Positions 9,749 to 18,950 of a stretch of 64,000 nt of DNA are shown here, piece by piece. The notes under the pieces are model-generated. The model was not told the origin of the DNA and did no database searches. It saw only the letters and a program-made list of their open reading frames with translations. Each line of letters opens with the position of its first letter. Within the stretch, counting starts at the first letter, position 1. The stretch is from CALKWS01 sp051020515 (lineage in GTDB: Bacteria; Actinomycetota; Actinomycetes; Actinomycetales; Beutenbergiaceae), in the NCBI RefSeq assembly GCF_051020515.1, contig NZ_CP194857.1:2976001-3040000 (forward strand), written 5' to 3'. Both the position numbers and the translations under genes were made by a program.

Positions 9749-11361
9749 GCCGAGGCGCCGCGAGTAACGGGACCGAGGCTCCCGAGGGTGGGCAGTGGCC
9801 ACCGCCGCCCCAGGAGGCGCTGTCCGGCGTCGACCTTCGGCGGCTGACCCGTCAGGCCACCGAGGCGCACGGCGGTGGCCGGATCAGTGAACTGGTCGGA
9901 GAGGTCTACTCCGTCCTGGTAGCCGGGGCGATCGCCTGGCTGGTGGTGATCGGTGCCGTGCAGGCGCTCGGAATGGAGGCCGATACCGGCCAGGCACCAG
10001 CCCTGATCGAACCGGGCTGGTTGGCTCTGGCCGCGGCGACGCTGGCCGCCGGCGTCGTGGTCAGCCTGTTCGCCCGGTTGGGCCCGATGGCGATGGGGGC
10101 CGGTCACGCCACCTGGTGGCTGCCGATGCCCGCCGACCGATCCGGGATGCTGCACCCCCGGCTGTTGGCCATGCCCGCGGCGGGCATGGTCCTCGGAGTG
10201 GCTCTGGGGGCCGTCGTCGGGGTGCTCGCGGACCCCGGGGACCTGTTCCGGTCGGTGGTCTGGTCCATGGTCTCCGGTGGGGTCGCGGGCATCGTGGCGG
10301 TGCTGGTCTGCGTCGCCGGGCAGATCCGGCTGGGTGTCGAGCGCCCACGGCGGGTCCGCCCGTTGGTGGTGACCGGTGATGCCCTGGTGGCCGCCGGACC
10401 GATGCTCGCGCTGGTCGCGGCGCTGCTGCGGCCACCACCGTTGAACCTCGTCGGGGCCCTGCCGCCGGCCACCGCGATCCTCGGCGTGGCCGCGGTGCTG
10501 CTGCTGTGGTGGTGTTGGCGCCGGTTGTCCCAGGTGGGTGGCAGTGAGTTGCGCCAGCGCGGGGCCGTGACCGGGGCCGCCGCCGGGTCGGTGCTCTCCC
10601 TGGACACCAGGGAACTGGGGCGGGCGCTGTCGGTGCCGGGTCTGCCCCGGACCCGGCGCAGGTCGGCCTCCTTCGGTTGGGTGCGCGGGCCCGTCCTGGC
10701 CCTCATCACCGGTGATGCGATCACGATGCTGCGCAACCCCCGGCATCTGATCCAGGCGGGCGCGGTGGCGATCGCCTTGGTACCGCTGGTGGCCGGAGCC
10801 CCGCTGGCGCTGGCGGTGGTGGCCTTCGTGATCGCCGGGTACCTGGCCGCGCTCGCCACCGGGGAGGGCGCCAGGCTGGCGGAGGTGGCGCCGGTGCTGG
10901 ACCGCACCTATCCGCTCGGTGCGGCGATGGTGCGCCGGGTCCGGGTGGTCTGGCCGGTGCTGGTCCTGGGGCTGTGGTGCCTGGTGGTGACCACCGGGTG
11001 GGCGCTGGCCTACGAGGACTGGCAATGGGTGCCGCTCGGCCTGGTCGCCGCACCCACGCTGGCCGCAGGGGTGTTGCGGGCCGCCTACCGCAAACCTCCG
11101 GACTGGGGGATGCCGTTGGTGCCCGGGCCGGCCGGCCCGATGGCCCCGGGCGTGGTCACGGCGTTCTCCCGGGGGCCCGATGTGGTGGTGCTGTGCCTGA
11201 TCCCGCTGCTGGTGGCGGCCCTGGCCACCGGTCCGGGCACCACGGTGCTGTTCATCCAGATGGCCACCTCCGCGGTGGCGCTGTCGATCGCGTGCTACCT
11301 GCCCGCACCGGACCGGAGCCCCGGCGGCGAGGGTGGCGTGGCTGCGCAACGGAGAGGTTGA
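9745..11361 (+). CDS. Multi-pass membrane protein, ABC permease-like (DUF6297 type)
   Basis: 538 residues with many hydrophobic segments, roughly 10-12 helices, beginning after a cytoplasmic N-terminus of about 60 residues. It overlaps the ABC ATPase by 4 bp and is followed after 2 bp by rsmD, so it is the likely membrane partner of that ATPase. It resembles actinobacterial DUF6297 proteins found next to recG/rsmD. There are no catalytic motifs. The transported compound is unknown. Confidence 0.7.
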   Translation: MSRGAASNGTEAPEGGQWPPPPQEALSGVDLRRLTRQATEAHGGGRISELVGEVYSVLVAGAIAWLVVIGAVQALGMEADTGQAPALIEPGWLALAAATLAAGVVVSLFARLGPMAMGAGHATWWLPMPADRSGMLHPRLLAMPAAGMVLGVALGAVVGVLADPGDLFRSVVWSMVSGGVAGIVAVLVCVAGQIRLGVERPRRVRPLVVTGDALVAAGPMLALVAALLRPPPLNLVGALPPATAILGVAAVLLLWWCWRRLSQVGGSELRQRGAVTGAAAGSVLSLDTRELGRALSVPGLPRTRRRSASFGWVRGPVLALITGDAITMLRNPRHLIQAGAVAIALVPLVAGAPLALAVVAFVIAGYLAALATGEGARLAEVAPVLDRTYPLGAAMVRRVRVVWPVLVLGLWCLVVTTGWALAYEDWQWVPLGLVAAPTLAAGVLRAAYRKPPDWGMPLVPGPAGPMAPGVVTAFSRGPDVVVLCLIPLLVAALATGPGTTVLFIQMATSAVALSIACYLPAPDRSPGGEGGVAAQRRG

Positions 11362-11363
11362 GG

Positions 11364-11921
11364 ATGTCGCGCATCATCGCAGGGGAGTTCGGCGGGCGGC
11401 GGTTACGGGTCCCCGCCCAGGGCACCCGCCCCACCAGTGACCGGGCCCGGGAAGCCCTCTTCTCCCGGTTGGAGCATCTGGGCGCCCTGGACGGCGCGCG
11501 GGTCCTGGACCTGTACGCCGGCTCCGGTGCGCTGGGCCTGGAGGCGCTCAGCCGTGGCGCACGCGAGGTGGTGATGGTGGAGTCCGCACGCCCGGCAGCG
11601 GCCGTCTGCCACGCCAATGCTCGAACCCTGGGCGTGGCCGATCGGGTGCAGGTGATCACCGTCCCGGTCGAGCGGTACCTGGGCCGGTCGGCACCGGCGG
11701 CCGGATTCGACCTGGTGCTGGCCGACCCGCCCTATGACGTGGTGGACCTGGACGGCGTGCTCGAGGCCCTCGCCCGGGACTGGTTGGCGGCCCGGGCGGT
11801 GGTGGTGCTGGAGCGGGGGGCCCGTGCGGCAGACGTGGACTGGCCGCCGCCGCTGACGCCTATGGACGTGCGCCGGTACGGTGACTCGGTCCTCTGGTTC
11901 GCCGACACCGGGTCGGACTGA
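11364..11921 (+). CDS. rsmD: 16S rRNA (guanine966-N2)-methyltransferase
   Basis: 185 residues. Methylates G966 of 16S rRNA using S-adenosylmethionine. Start MSRIIAGEFGGRRL is typical. VLDLYAGSGALGLEALSRGA is the SAM-binding motif I and LADPPYD is the catalytic DPPY motif of N2-guanine/amino methyltransferases. Start at 11364 has GAGAGG upstream. In most actinobacteria coaD follows directly; here 4.6 kb of carbohydrate genes separate the two. Confidence 0.95.
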   Translation: MSRIIAGEFGGRRLRVPAQGTRPTSDRAREALFSRLEHLGALDGARVLDLYAGSGALGLEALSRGAREVVMVESARPAAAVCHANARTLGVADRVQVITVPVERYLGRSAPAAGFDLVLADPPYDVVDLDGVLEALARDWLAARAVVVLERGARAADVDWPPPLTPMDVRRYGDSVLWFADTGSD

Positions 11922-11933
11922 GACAGACCCTGC

Positions 11934-13067
11934 CTACGTGGTGGCCGGCTGGGTGAAGGGTGCGCCCAGCTCGGTGAACGTGCGGCCCTGGACCGCCACG
12001 CGCTCGCACCAGTCCTCGATGTCGGTGACCACCGGGTGGTACCCGTGCTCGTCGTCCAACCAGGTCACGTGCTCCGGGGCGATCGGGGTCGGGTCCGGCG
12101 CGGTGCGGACGGCCTCGAGCACTCGCATGAAGGCCCCGGTCTCACGCACGTCGGAGAGCAACGGGACCCCGGAGTTGAGGTGATCACAGAGGTTGTGCAG
12201 CAAACCGGTGCGTCCGAAGGTCAGGTCCACCGGGTCGAAACCGTTGCGCACGGTCAGCGTGTCGTCGGTGTAGGAGAAGTCGAGCTCCCCCTCGCTGCCG
12301 AACACGGTCACCCGCGGGGAGGAGTGCCCGGGTGCGGTCAGGGCCAGCCCGAAACTGAGGCTGAGTCCGTTGACGGTGCGCACACGCACAGCGGAGGTGT
12401 CATCGGCCTCGATGTGGTGCGCGCGGAACAGGTCGGTCACCACCTCGTCGACGTGGTCGGCGCGCAGTGCCCCGGCGATCCGCAGCCCGGTGGCCACCGC
12501 GTGCGCCAACGGGTTGGTCACCACACCGTCGACCACCTCGCGGCCATCCATCCGGCGCCGGCCGGCCCACGGTGCGCGAGCGTAGTAGTCGGTGCTGCGC
12601 AGCCAGGTCCCCACCCCGCCGATGCCGCGCAGTTCGCCGATCTCGCCGGAGGTGATGCGCCGGGCGATCTCGGGCAGCGCGTGCGACCCGAAGGACTGGA
12701 ATCCCACCTGGCAGGCCAGGCCGGTCTCATCTGCGACCTGGACCAGACCGTGGAACTCCGCCAACGTGGCGGTGGTGGGCTTCTCCACCAGCACGTTCGA
12801 TCCGGCGCGGAGCGCCTGCTCGGCCAGCGCACCGTGGGTATGGATCGGGGTGGCCAGCACCACGATGTCCGGCACGGTCCGGTCGAACAGGTCATCGAGG
12901 GAGGTGAGGGAGACCGCCGAGTCCGGGATGTCCGGCAGCCCCTCGGTCCCGTGGGTGTCCACCACGGCCACGACCTCGGTGAGGCCCTGGGCGCTCAGGG
13001 CGCTGAGCGCTCGAAGGTGCTGACGTCCGTACCCCCGGGCACCGACGACGGCGACGGATCTGGTCAC
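11934..13067 (-). CDS. Gfo/Idh/MocA family oxidoreductase
   Basis: 377 residues. NAD(P)-dependent sugar or inositol dehydrogenase family. The Rossmann glycine motif VVGARGYGRQH is at the N-terminus and the EKP cofactor motif appears as VLVEKPTT (about residue 93). The C-terminal alpha/beta substrate domain follows. The GTG start overlaps the stop of the DUF6807 gene by 4 bp (GTGA), so the two are coupled. The coupling and nearby ThuA and UxaA genes suggest a sugar or sugar-acid substrate, not identified. Confidence 0.88.
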   Translation of the reverse strand: MTRSVAVVGARGYGRQHLRALSALSAQGLTEVVAVVDTHGTEGLPDIPDSAVSLTSLDDLFDRTVPDIVVLATPIHTHGALAEQALRAGSNVLVEKPTTATLAEFHGLVQVADETGLACQVGFQSFGSHALPEIARRITSGEIGELRGIGGVGTWLRSTDYYARAPWAGRRRMDGREVVDGVVTNPLAHAVATGLRIAGALRADHVDEVVTDLFRAHHIEADDTSAVRVRTVNGLSLSFGLALTAPGHSSPRVTVFGSEGELDFSYTDDTLTVRNGFDPVDLTFGRTGLLHNLCDHLNSGVPLLSDVRETGAFMRVLEAVRTAPDPTPIAPEHVTWLDDEHGYHPVVTDIEDWCERVAVQGRTFTELGAPFTQPATT

Positions 13068-13939
13068 ATGTCCTCCTGCAGGATGCTGGTCTGGTCGGCG
13101 GCCAGCACGGCCGCCTCATCTGGGGTGATGGCCCGGTCCGTGAGGACCGCGGCCAGGCTCATCCGGTAGTGCTGCCCGAGTCCGAGGTGCCGCTGGTCGC
13201 GCCAGGTCACGGCAGGCCCGGCGCCCACGTACCCCTGCGTGCGCACGAACCACCGCAGCGTCGGCGCCGGTTGGACCAGCAGCAGGCTCACGGTGCCTCG
13301 TTCGCGCTCCTGCTGCACCAGTAGCCACGGACTGCGCGAGCCGAGCGCCCGCTTCGTGCCACCGCCGTCGACGACGGTGACGGTGGTCGGCCAGGAGGTG
13401 TCCGACAGCCGCCAGAACAGCCCGCCGTACCCGGCTCCGATGCGCCCGCGGGTGGCCGGCGACCCCAGTGCGAGCGCGGTGGCGTCGGCGTGCAGCACCG
13501 AATGCCAGTGCAGCGCCCAACCCTGGGCCTGGGGAAGATGCACTGCGCGCAGATGCCGCTGCTCACTGAGGTGATGGGTCCCCGCGGCATCCAGCCACTG
13601 CACCTGCTGCTCGATCGTGGTGGTGCTGGCGTGGGTGTGCAGGACCTGCTGCCGACCCTGGTCGGGCAGCATCTGGTACCCGCGGGATTCCACGTAACTG
13701 GGCCCGCCCCAGTAGTTGCTGGAGTCCACGTCCGCGATCGCGTTGGACATCCCGTAATGGTGCGGGTGATCGGCCGGTTCGGCCTCGGTCATCTCCACCC
13801 CGTCCAGAGTGCGCACCGGGTGCAGGTAAGGCCGGGGGGAGTGGTCGGGATCCATCGAGGTGCCGTCGCAGTAGTCGGCTACGGGTCTCCCGGCCACGAT
13901 CAGAGTCTGGGCTCGGATTGCGGTGGCGTGAGCAGTCAC
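13064..13939 (-). CDS. DUF6807 (PmoA-like) family protein
   Basis: 291 residues. Visible features are HPHHYGMSNA (about residue 58) and NYWGGPSYVE, a His-rich motif set typical of this family, often mislabelled methane oxygenase PmoA. There is no signal peptide or membrane segment, so it is cytoplasmic. In actinobacteria these proteins recur beside Gfo/Idh/MocA dehydrogenases and ThuA-like proteins in sugar-utilisation clusters, exactly as here. The biochemical role is unknown; a sugar-modifying or sugar-binding role is inferred from context only. Confidence 0.8.
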   Translation of the reverse strand: MTAHATAIRAQTLIVAGRPVADYCDGTSMDPDHSPRPYLHPVRTLDGVEMTEAEPADHPHHYGMSNAIADVDSSNYWGGPSYVESRGYQMLPDQGRQQVLHTHASTTTIEQQVQWLDAAGTHHLSEQRHLRAVHLPQAQGWALHWHSVLHADATALALGSPATRGRIGAGYGGLFWRLSDTSWPTTVTVVDGGGTKRALGSRSPWLLVQQERERGTVSLLLVQPAPTLRWFVRTQGYVGAGPAVTWRDQRHLGLGQHYRMSLAAVLTDRAITPDEAAVLAADQTSILQEDM

Positions 13940-14137
13940 GCGGGATGCATCTCTTCCTTACTGGATGGGAACGATGCCCGGGCACGGGCCGAGGGCGTCG
14001 CTGGCAAAGAACCGCCACCCAGGGTAGCGCCGAACCCGGGCTCCCCGAACAGGGGCGCGCCGACCCACGGCGCCCCCGGACTCGTGCCGACCGACCCGGG
14101 TCGCGCTGGGCCGTGGCGTATCTGGCAGGATCGTGGC

Positions 14138-14815
14138 ATGACTTCTCCTCGCGCCGTCATCATCTCCGGAGCCGGGCGCTACGCCGACCCGTGGCACCCG
14201 TTCGAGCAGACGTCCGCCGCGCTGGCCCGGCTGCTGGCCGAGAACGGCGTCACCGCGCACATTCATCCCAGCGACGCCGGGGACGTGGACCTGGCCGGGG
14301 TCGACCTGCTGGTGGTGAACGCGGGGGGCGGGTCCACCACGGATGACGACGCCGCCGCCTCCGATCCGGTCGCGTTGCGCCGGTCGGTGCTCGACTTCAC
14401 CGCAGCCGGCGGGCCCACCCTGGTGGTGCACACCGGATCCAACACCTTCTATGAGTCCGCTCGCTGGTCGGAGTTGCTCGGCGGGGCCTGGGTGACGGGC
14501 GTCTCGATGCATCCGCCGTTGGGCGAGGACGTGGTGCAGGTGGTCGATGCCGATCATCCGATCAGCACCGGCTTGAGCGAACTGCGCATCCGCGACGAGC
14601 GGTACAGCTTCCTGCGGGTGGCCCCCACCGCCCGGGTGCTCATCACCCACCGGCACGACGACGCCGAACACGCACTGGTGTGGGTGCACACCCACGAGGG
14701 CGTGCGGGTGGTCTACGACGCCCTCGGCCATGACGAGGCGGCCTACGCCGGAGCGGACCGGCGCGAACTGCTGCGCCGGGAGGTGGCGTGGCTGCTGGAC
14801 CGGACGACCGGGTAG
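14138..14815 (+). CDS. ThuA-like domain protein
   Basis: 225 residues. Start MTSPRAVIISGAGRYADPWHP; VDLLVVNAGGG and a following TLVVHTGSNTFYES segment fit the class I glutamine-amidotransferase-like fold of ThuA (trehalose/maltose utilisation). No nucleophilic Cys is visible at the elbow, as in ThuA proteins generally. It is divergent from the DUF6807-dehydrogenase pair, with about 200 bp between starts. It is probably part of the same sugar-related block; the reaction is unknown. Confidence 0.8.
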   Translation: MTSPRAVIISGAGRYADPWHPFEQTSAALARLLAENGVTAHIHPSDAGDVDLAGVDLLVVNAGGGSTTDDDAAASDPVALRRSVLDFTAAGGPTLVVHTGSNTFYESARWSELLGGAWVTGVSMHPPLGEDVVQVVDADHPISTGLSELRIRDERYSFLRVAPTARVLITHRHDDAEHALVWVHTHEGVRVVYDALGHDEAAYAGADRRELLRREVAWLLDRTTG

Positions 14816-14834
14816 CCCCGGGGCGCCGTCGGCC

Positions 14835-16399
14835 TCAGGTGACCGCGCCGACGTGCCACGGGATGAACTCGTCCTGACCCAGGTCCAGTTCCTCGCTGAC
14901 GGTCCGCTGCCCGGAGGCCACCGCGATGATCTGCTCGTAGATCTCCCGGCCCTTCTGCTCCAGGGTGGTGGTGCCGTCGACGATCCCGCCGCAGTTGATG
15001 TCCATGTCCTCGTGCATGCGCTCGTACATGGCGGTGTTCGTGGCCAGTTTGATCGACGGCGTGGGTTTGCAGCCCAGCACCGAGCCGCGTCCGGTGGTGA
15101 AACACACCACGGTGGCGCCGCCGGCCACCAACCCGGTCACCGAGACCGGGTCGTAGCCGGGGGTGTCCATGAACGTGAATCCGGTGTCGGTGATCGGTTC
15201 GGCGTACTCGTAGACCGCCGTCATCTCCGCTGAGCCCCCCTTGGCCACCGCACCGAGGGACTTCTCCAGGATGGTGGTCAGCCCCCCGGCCTTGTTGCCC
15301 GGCGAGGGGTTGTTGTCCAGGGTGCCCGCACCGGCAGCGGTGTAGTTCTTCCACCACTCGATCCGGTCCAGGAGTTTGGTGCCCACCTCCGGGGAGACCG
15401 CCCGTCGGGTGAGCAGGTGCTCGGCCCCGTAGACCTCCGGGGTCTCGGCCAGCACCGAGGTGCCGCCGGCGGCCACCAGCATGTCCGAGGCCAGCCCCAG
15501 CGCGGGGTTCGCGGTGATGCCGGAGTAGCCGTCCGAGCCGCCACAGTTCAGACCCAGGGTCAGGCGGGACACGTCCGCGGGTTCGCGCTGCACCTTGTTC
15601 ACCTCGGGCAGCATCTGCCGGATCCGTTCCACCCCGGCACGCACGGTGGCACGGATCCCGCCCATGTCCTGGATGGTCATCGTCTCCACGTAGGTCCCGG
15701 TGGGTAGCCCCAGGTTTCCGGCCAGGGACTCCACCGGGATCATCTCGCAGCCGAGTCGAGCACCAGCAGGCCACCGAAGTTGGGATGGTTGGCATACCCG
15801 CGCAGGGTGCGCAGCAGCATCTGCCCGCCCTCGGAGTCCGGAACCAGCCCGCACCCGCTCTGGTGGGTGATCGCCATGACGCCGTCGATGTTCTCGTACC
15901 CGTCGAGCGCACCGATGCCGCGGAACTGGTCGGCGATCATCTTGGCGGTCGAGACCGAGCAGTTCACCGAGGTGATGACGCCGATGAAATTGCGGGTGGC
16001 GACGCGCCCGTCGGGCCGGTGGTAGCCCAGGAACGTGCGGGGCAGGTCCGCTGGCGCCTCCGGACGGATCCGGTCGGTGCCGAACTCGTGCTCGCGCTCG
16101 GCGGGGTCCATGCCCAGGTTGTGGGAGTGCACGTGCTGACCGGCAGCGATCGGGCTCAGCGCCAACCCGATCGACTGCCCGTACTTGCGGACCTGCTCGC
16201 CCTGGACGGCGTCGCGGACCGCGAGCTTGTGTCCCATCGGCACCGCCTGGGTCACCTCCAGGGTTCCGCGTTCGGCGAGGGGGGTGCCGGCCAGGTCCAG
16301 GACTGCGCCCGGGCTGAGTTCCCTGGTGGCCACGGCCACGTGGTCCTGATCGGCCAACAGCAGCGCGGTCTGGGAGAAGGGGAGCGGGGAATGCGGCAC
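14835..16399 (-). CDS. uxaA: Altronate dehydratase, UxaA family (frameshifted)
   Basis: About 521 residues. Fe(II)-dependent dehydration of D-altronate to 2-keto-3-deoxygluconate (KDG) in galacturonate catabolism. N-terminal SAF domain (about 1-100), then the dehydratase domain with RTFLGYHRPDGRVATRN, ITHQSGCG, LGLNCGGSDG(YSG) and a C-terminal FTTGRGSVLGCKPTPSIK. The frame breaks near 15755: adding one G gives VLGLGCEMIPVE, the family sequence. GTG at 16399 is chosen for GGAGG five bases upstream. A LacI-type operator lies just before the start. A galactarate or other sugar-acid dehydratase is the alternative. Confidence 0.88.
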
Positions 16400-16416
16400 G
16401 GCTGCCTCCGGACGGG

Positions 16417-16434
16417 TGCGAAAACGCTTTCATC
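16417..16434. promoter_or_regulatory. LacI-family operator upstream of uxaA
   Basis: Contains GAAAACGCTTTC (16420-16431), a near-palindrome with central CG typical of LacI/GalR-family sites. It sits 18-35 bp upstream of the uxaA start, where it could overlap the promoter or transcript start. It resembles the two sites between eda and the lacI-type gene 6.6 kb away. Confidence 0.65.
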
Positions 16435-16530
16435 ATACCCGGTCGGTGCACCTCGGCTCCGCGGCCAGCCCCACCTCGGGCTCCGCGATCGGCGCACCGG
16501 TACCGGATCGGGCGGGGGAGGTGCTTTCGA

Positions 16531-17052
16531 ATGTACGTTATTGACGTGAGTTCTCGTATCGCCGTCTGCCCCGGTTCGTTCGACCCGGTGACTTTCGGGC
16601 ACCTGGATGTGGTGCACCGGGCCCGGAGCCTGTTCGATGAGGTGATCGTGGCCGTGGGCATCAACGCTGGTAAGTCCGCCCTCCTGGACCCCGAGCAGCG
16701 CGTGGACCTGTTCGCCGGCGCGGTCGCCGATCTGGCGGGTGTGCGGGTGGAGCGGATGGACGGGTTGCTGGTGGACCTGTGCCGCGAACACGGTGCGGAC
16801 GTGATCGTCAAGGGCCTTCGGGGCGGGGCCGACTTCGACGACGAGCACCCGATGGCCGCGATGAACCGGCACCTGGCGGGGGTGGAGACGGTGTTCGTCA
16901 TCCCGGATGCCTCCCTGAGCCACATCTCCTCCTCATTGGTCAAGGATGTGGCCCGCTACGGGGGCGACATCACCGATCTGGTTCCGGCCACGGCCGCTGA
17001 TGCGGTCTATCAGGCCCTGGGCACCCGCCCACCGAAGGAAGGCAGGCGATGA
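16531..17052 (+). CDS. coaD: Phosphopantetheine adenylyltransferase
   Basis: 173 residues. Fourth step of coenzyme A synthesis, adenylation of 4'-phosphopantetheine. CPGSFDPVTFGHLDVV holds the nucleotidyltransferase (T/H)xGH motif; VKGLRGGADFDDE and SLSHISSSLVKDVARYGGD match the family's central and C-terminal motifs. The ATG at 16531 has GGGGGAGG upstream; a GTG at 16546 would give a tighter N-terminus and cannot be excluded. It overlaps the next gene by 4 bp. Confidence 0.95.
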   Translation: MYVIDVSSRIAVCPGSFDPVTFGHLDVVHRARSLFDEVIVAVGINAGKSALLDPEQRVDLFAGAVADLAGVRVERMDGLLVDLCREHGADVIVKGLRGGADFDDEHPMAAMNRHLAGVETVFVIPDASLSHISSSLVKDVARYGGDITDLVPATAADAVYQALGTRPPKEGRR

Positions 17053-17591
17053 CACGCGAATCCGATGCAGGTTCGTCCCTCGTGGCGATCCTGGACGAAC
17101 TGGATGAACTCGTCACCAGCGCCCGGTCCATGCCGATGTCCGCCTCGGCGATCATCAACCGCGCCCAGGTGACCGAACTGATCGAGGCCGCCAAGGAGGT
17201 ACTGCCCGGCCAGATCTCCCGTGCCGACCGGGTGGTGGCCGACGCCGACGCCGTGCTCGCCGAGGCACGCAGCCAGGCCGAGGACATCCTGGAACGCGCC
17301 CATACCCGGGCCGAGGAGTTGATCTCCGAGCAACACGTGGTGGCCGAGGCCGAGGCGAAGGCAGCACGGATCGTGGCCGAGGCCGAGGTGACCGCGGAGA
17401 GACTCGCCCGGGACGCCGATGACTACTGTGACCGCCAACTGGCCCAGTTCGAGATCGATCTGAATGCCGTAGCCGCCCAGGTCAGCGCCGGAAGGGCGCG
17501 CCTGGAGGAGCGCGCCCGCACCCGCGGACCGGGTGACAGCGGCGCGGGTACCCACCGTGCCGGGCCAGGTGGCAAGGAAGGACGAGAGTGA
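17049..17591 (+). CDS. Coiled-coil protein, DivIVA/AtpF-like
   Basis: 180 residues, almost wholly helical, with a long Ala/Glu/Arg heptad-rich coiled coil (about residues 50-155) and a Gly-rich basic tail. There is no membrane segment. It is translationally coupled to coaD (ATGA) and to yceD downstream (overlap). Similar coiled-coil proteins at this position in actinobacteria are annotated as cell-division initiation or hypothetical proteins. No catalytic motif; the function is not known. Confidence 0.75.
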   Translation: MTRESDAGSSLVAILDELDELVTSARSMPMSASAIINRAQVTELIEAAKEVLPGQISRADRVVADADAVLAEARSQAEDILERAHTRAEELISEQHVVAEAEAKAARIVAEAEVTAERLARDADDYCDRQLAQFEIDLNAVAAQVSAGRARLEERARTRGPGDSGAGTHRAGPGGKEGRE

Positions 17592-18244
17592 CCGATTCCC
17601 CATTCGTGATCAGTACCTACGAACTGCGCCGCTCACCCGGGGCGATGATCGAGGTTGAGGCGACCGCCAGCAGCGAGACCGACCTGGGAAACCAGGTGAT
17701 CTCGGTTCCGGCCCAAAGCCCGATCGCACTCGATCTGCGGTTGGAGTCGGTGATGGACGGCGTGCTGGTGACCGGATTCGCCCGGGCCGAGGCCCGCGGG
17801 GAGTGCGTGCGCTGCTTGCGTCCGGTGACCGCGGACCTGGCAGTGGACATCACCGAGTTGTTCGCCTACATGGGCGCCCGGCACGTCAAGACCGAGGACG
17901 ACGCGGACGAGGAGCCGGTGCCCCAGGTGCACGCCGACACGGTGGACCTGGAGGGCACGGTCATCGATGCCCTGGTCACCTCCTTGCCACTGCGGCCGCT
18001 GTGCGATCCCGGTTGCCCGGGACTTTGTCCCGAGTGCGGGATCCGGATGGAGGACGCCGAGCCCGGCCACGCCCACGAGAAGATCGATCCGCGGTGGGCG
18101 GCCCTGGCTGCCCTGGCCGGTCCGCAGCAGGAGGGCGAGCCGGACCGTGATGCGGATGACGAAGGTGCCGCGGACCGCAGTCCCGGTGGCGGTACTCCCG
18201 AGGATGCCCACGAGCCCGACGGCGGGGATGCCCCTCGTGTCTGA
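17588..18244 (+). CDS. DUF177/YceD family protein
   Basis: 218 residues. The family is linked to 23S rRNA accumulation and ribosomal protein genes. ECVRCLRPVT in the middle and CDPGCPGLCPECG near residue 140 give paired CxxC motifs that probably bind zinc. The C-terminal 60 residues are an acidic, Asp/Glu/Gly-rich tail not needed by the fold. It overlaps the genes on both sides. The rpmF (L32) gene that normally follows yceD is absent; rnc comes next. Confidence 0.9.
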   Translation: MTDSPFVISTYELRRSPGAMIEVEATASSETDLGNQVISVPAQSPIALDLRLESVMDGVLVTGFARAEARGECVRCLRPVTADLAVDITELFAYMGARHVKTEDDADEEPVPQVHADTVDLEGTVIDALVTSLPLRPLCDPGCPGLCPECGIRMEDAEPGHAHEKIDPRWAALAALAGPQQEGEPDRDADDEGAADRSPGGGTPEDAHEPDGGDAPRV

Positions 18245-18950
18245 TCCCGGCGATGCTGCGGTGCTGTTGGACGCCCTCGGCGTGCAGATCTCACCGGAGT
18301 TGTTGGTCCTGTCGCTCACGCACCGCTCCTTCGCCCATGAGGCCGGCGGCATCCCCACCAATGAGCGCCTGGAGTTCCTCGGCGACGCCGTGCTCGGGGT
18401 GATCGTGACCGAGTACCTCTACCGCAGCCACGAAACCGTCCCCGAGGGCGGCTTGGCGAAGATGCGTGCGGCAACCGTGTCCCAGCGGGCCCTGGCCCGC
18501 AGCGCACGGGCGTTGAACCTGGGGGAGTACCTGCTGCTCGGCAAGGGCGAACTGGCTACCGGTGGGCGGGACAAGGACTCCATCCTGGCCGACACCATCG
18601 AGGCGGTTTTCGGCGCCGTCTACCTCACCCACGGTTTGGAGACCACCCGGGAGGTGGTGCACCGGGTGGTGGGCGAGTCCCTGGAGCAGGCTGCCGGTCT
18701 GGGCGCGGGCCTGGACTGGAAGACCTCCGTGCAGGAGCTCTCGGCCCGGTTGGGCCTGGGCACGCCCCGGTACGAGGTCGAGGGCACCGGCCCGGACCAC
18801 GCCCGCAGTTTCACCGCGATGTTGCTACTGGACGGGACCGAGTGGGGCCGGGGTCACGGCCGGTCCAAGAAGGTCGCCGAACAGGACGCCGCCGAGAGGG
18901 CGCACGCCGCGCTCCACCAGGCCCACCCGGAGGTACCACGCGGTGCCTGA
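18237..18950 (+). CDS. rnc: Ribonuclease III
   Basis: 237 residues from the GTG at 18237 (an in-frame ATG at 18228 is the alternative). Cleaves double-stranded RNA, including rRNA precursors. Catalytic signature ERLEFLGDAVLG (about residue 43) and the second acidic site DTIEAVFGAVYL are intact. The C-terminal double-stranded RNA-binding domain runs from KTSVQELSA to GRSKKVAEQDAAERA. It overlaps yceD and mutM by 8 bp each, so the three are probably co-translated. Confidence 0.95.
   Translation: MSDPGDAAVLLDALGVQISPELLVLSLTHRSFAHEAGGIPTNERLEFLGDAVLGVIVTEYLYRSHETVPEGGLAKMRAATVSQRALARSARALNLGEYLLLGKGELATGGRDKDSILADTIEAVFGAVYLTHGLETTREVVHRVVGESLEQAAGLGAGLDWKTSVQELSARLGLGTPRYEVEGTGPDHARSFTAMLLLDGTEWGRGHGRSKKVAEQDAAERAHAALHQAHPEVPRGA

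Noticed and set aside
13967..13979. GGGAACGATGCCC as a fourth LacI-type operator before DUF6807
   Set aside because: Only a weak palindrome with poor match to the other three sites.
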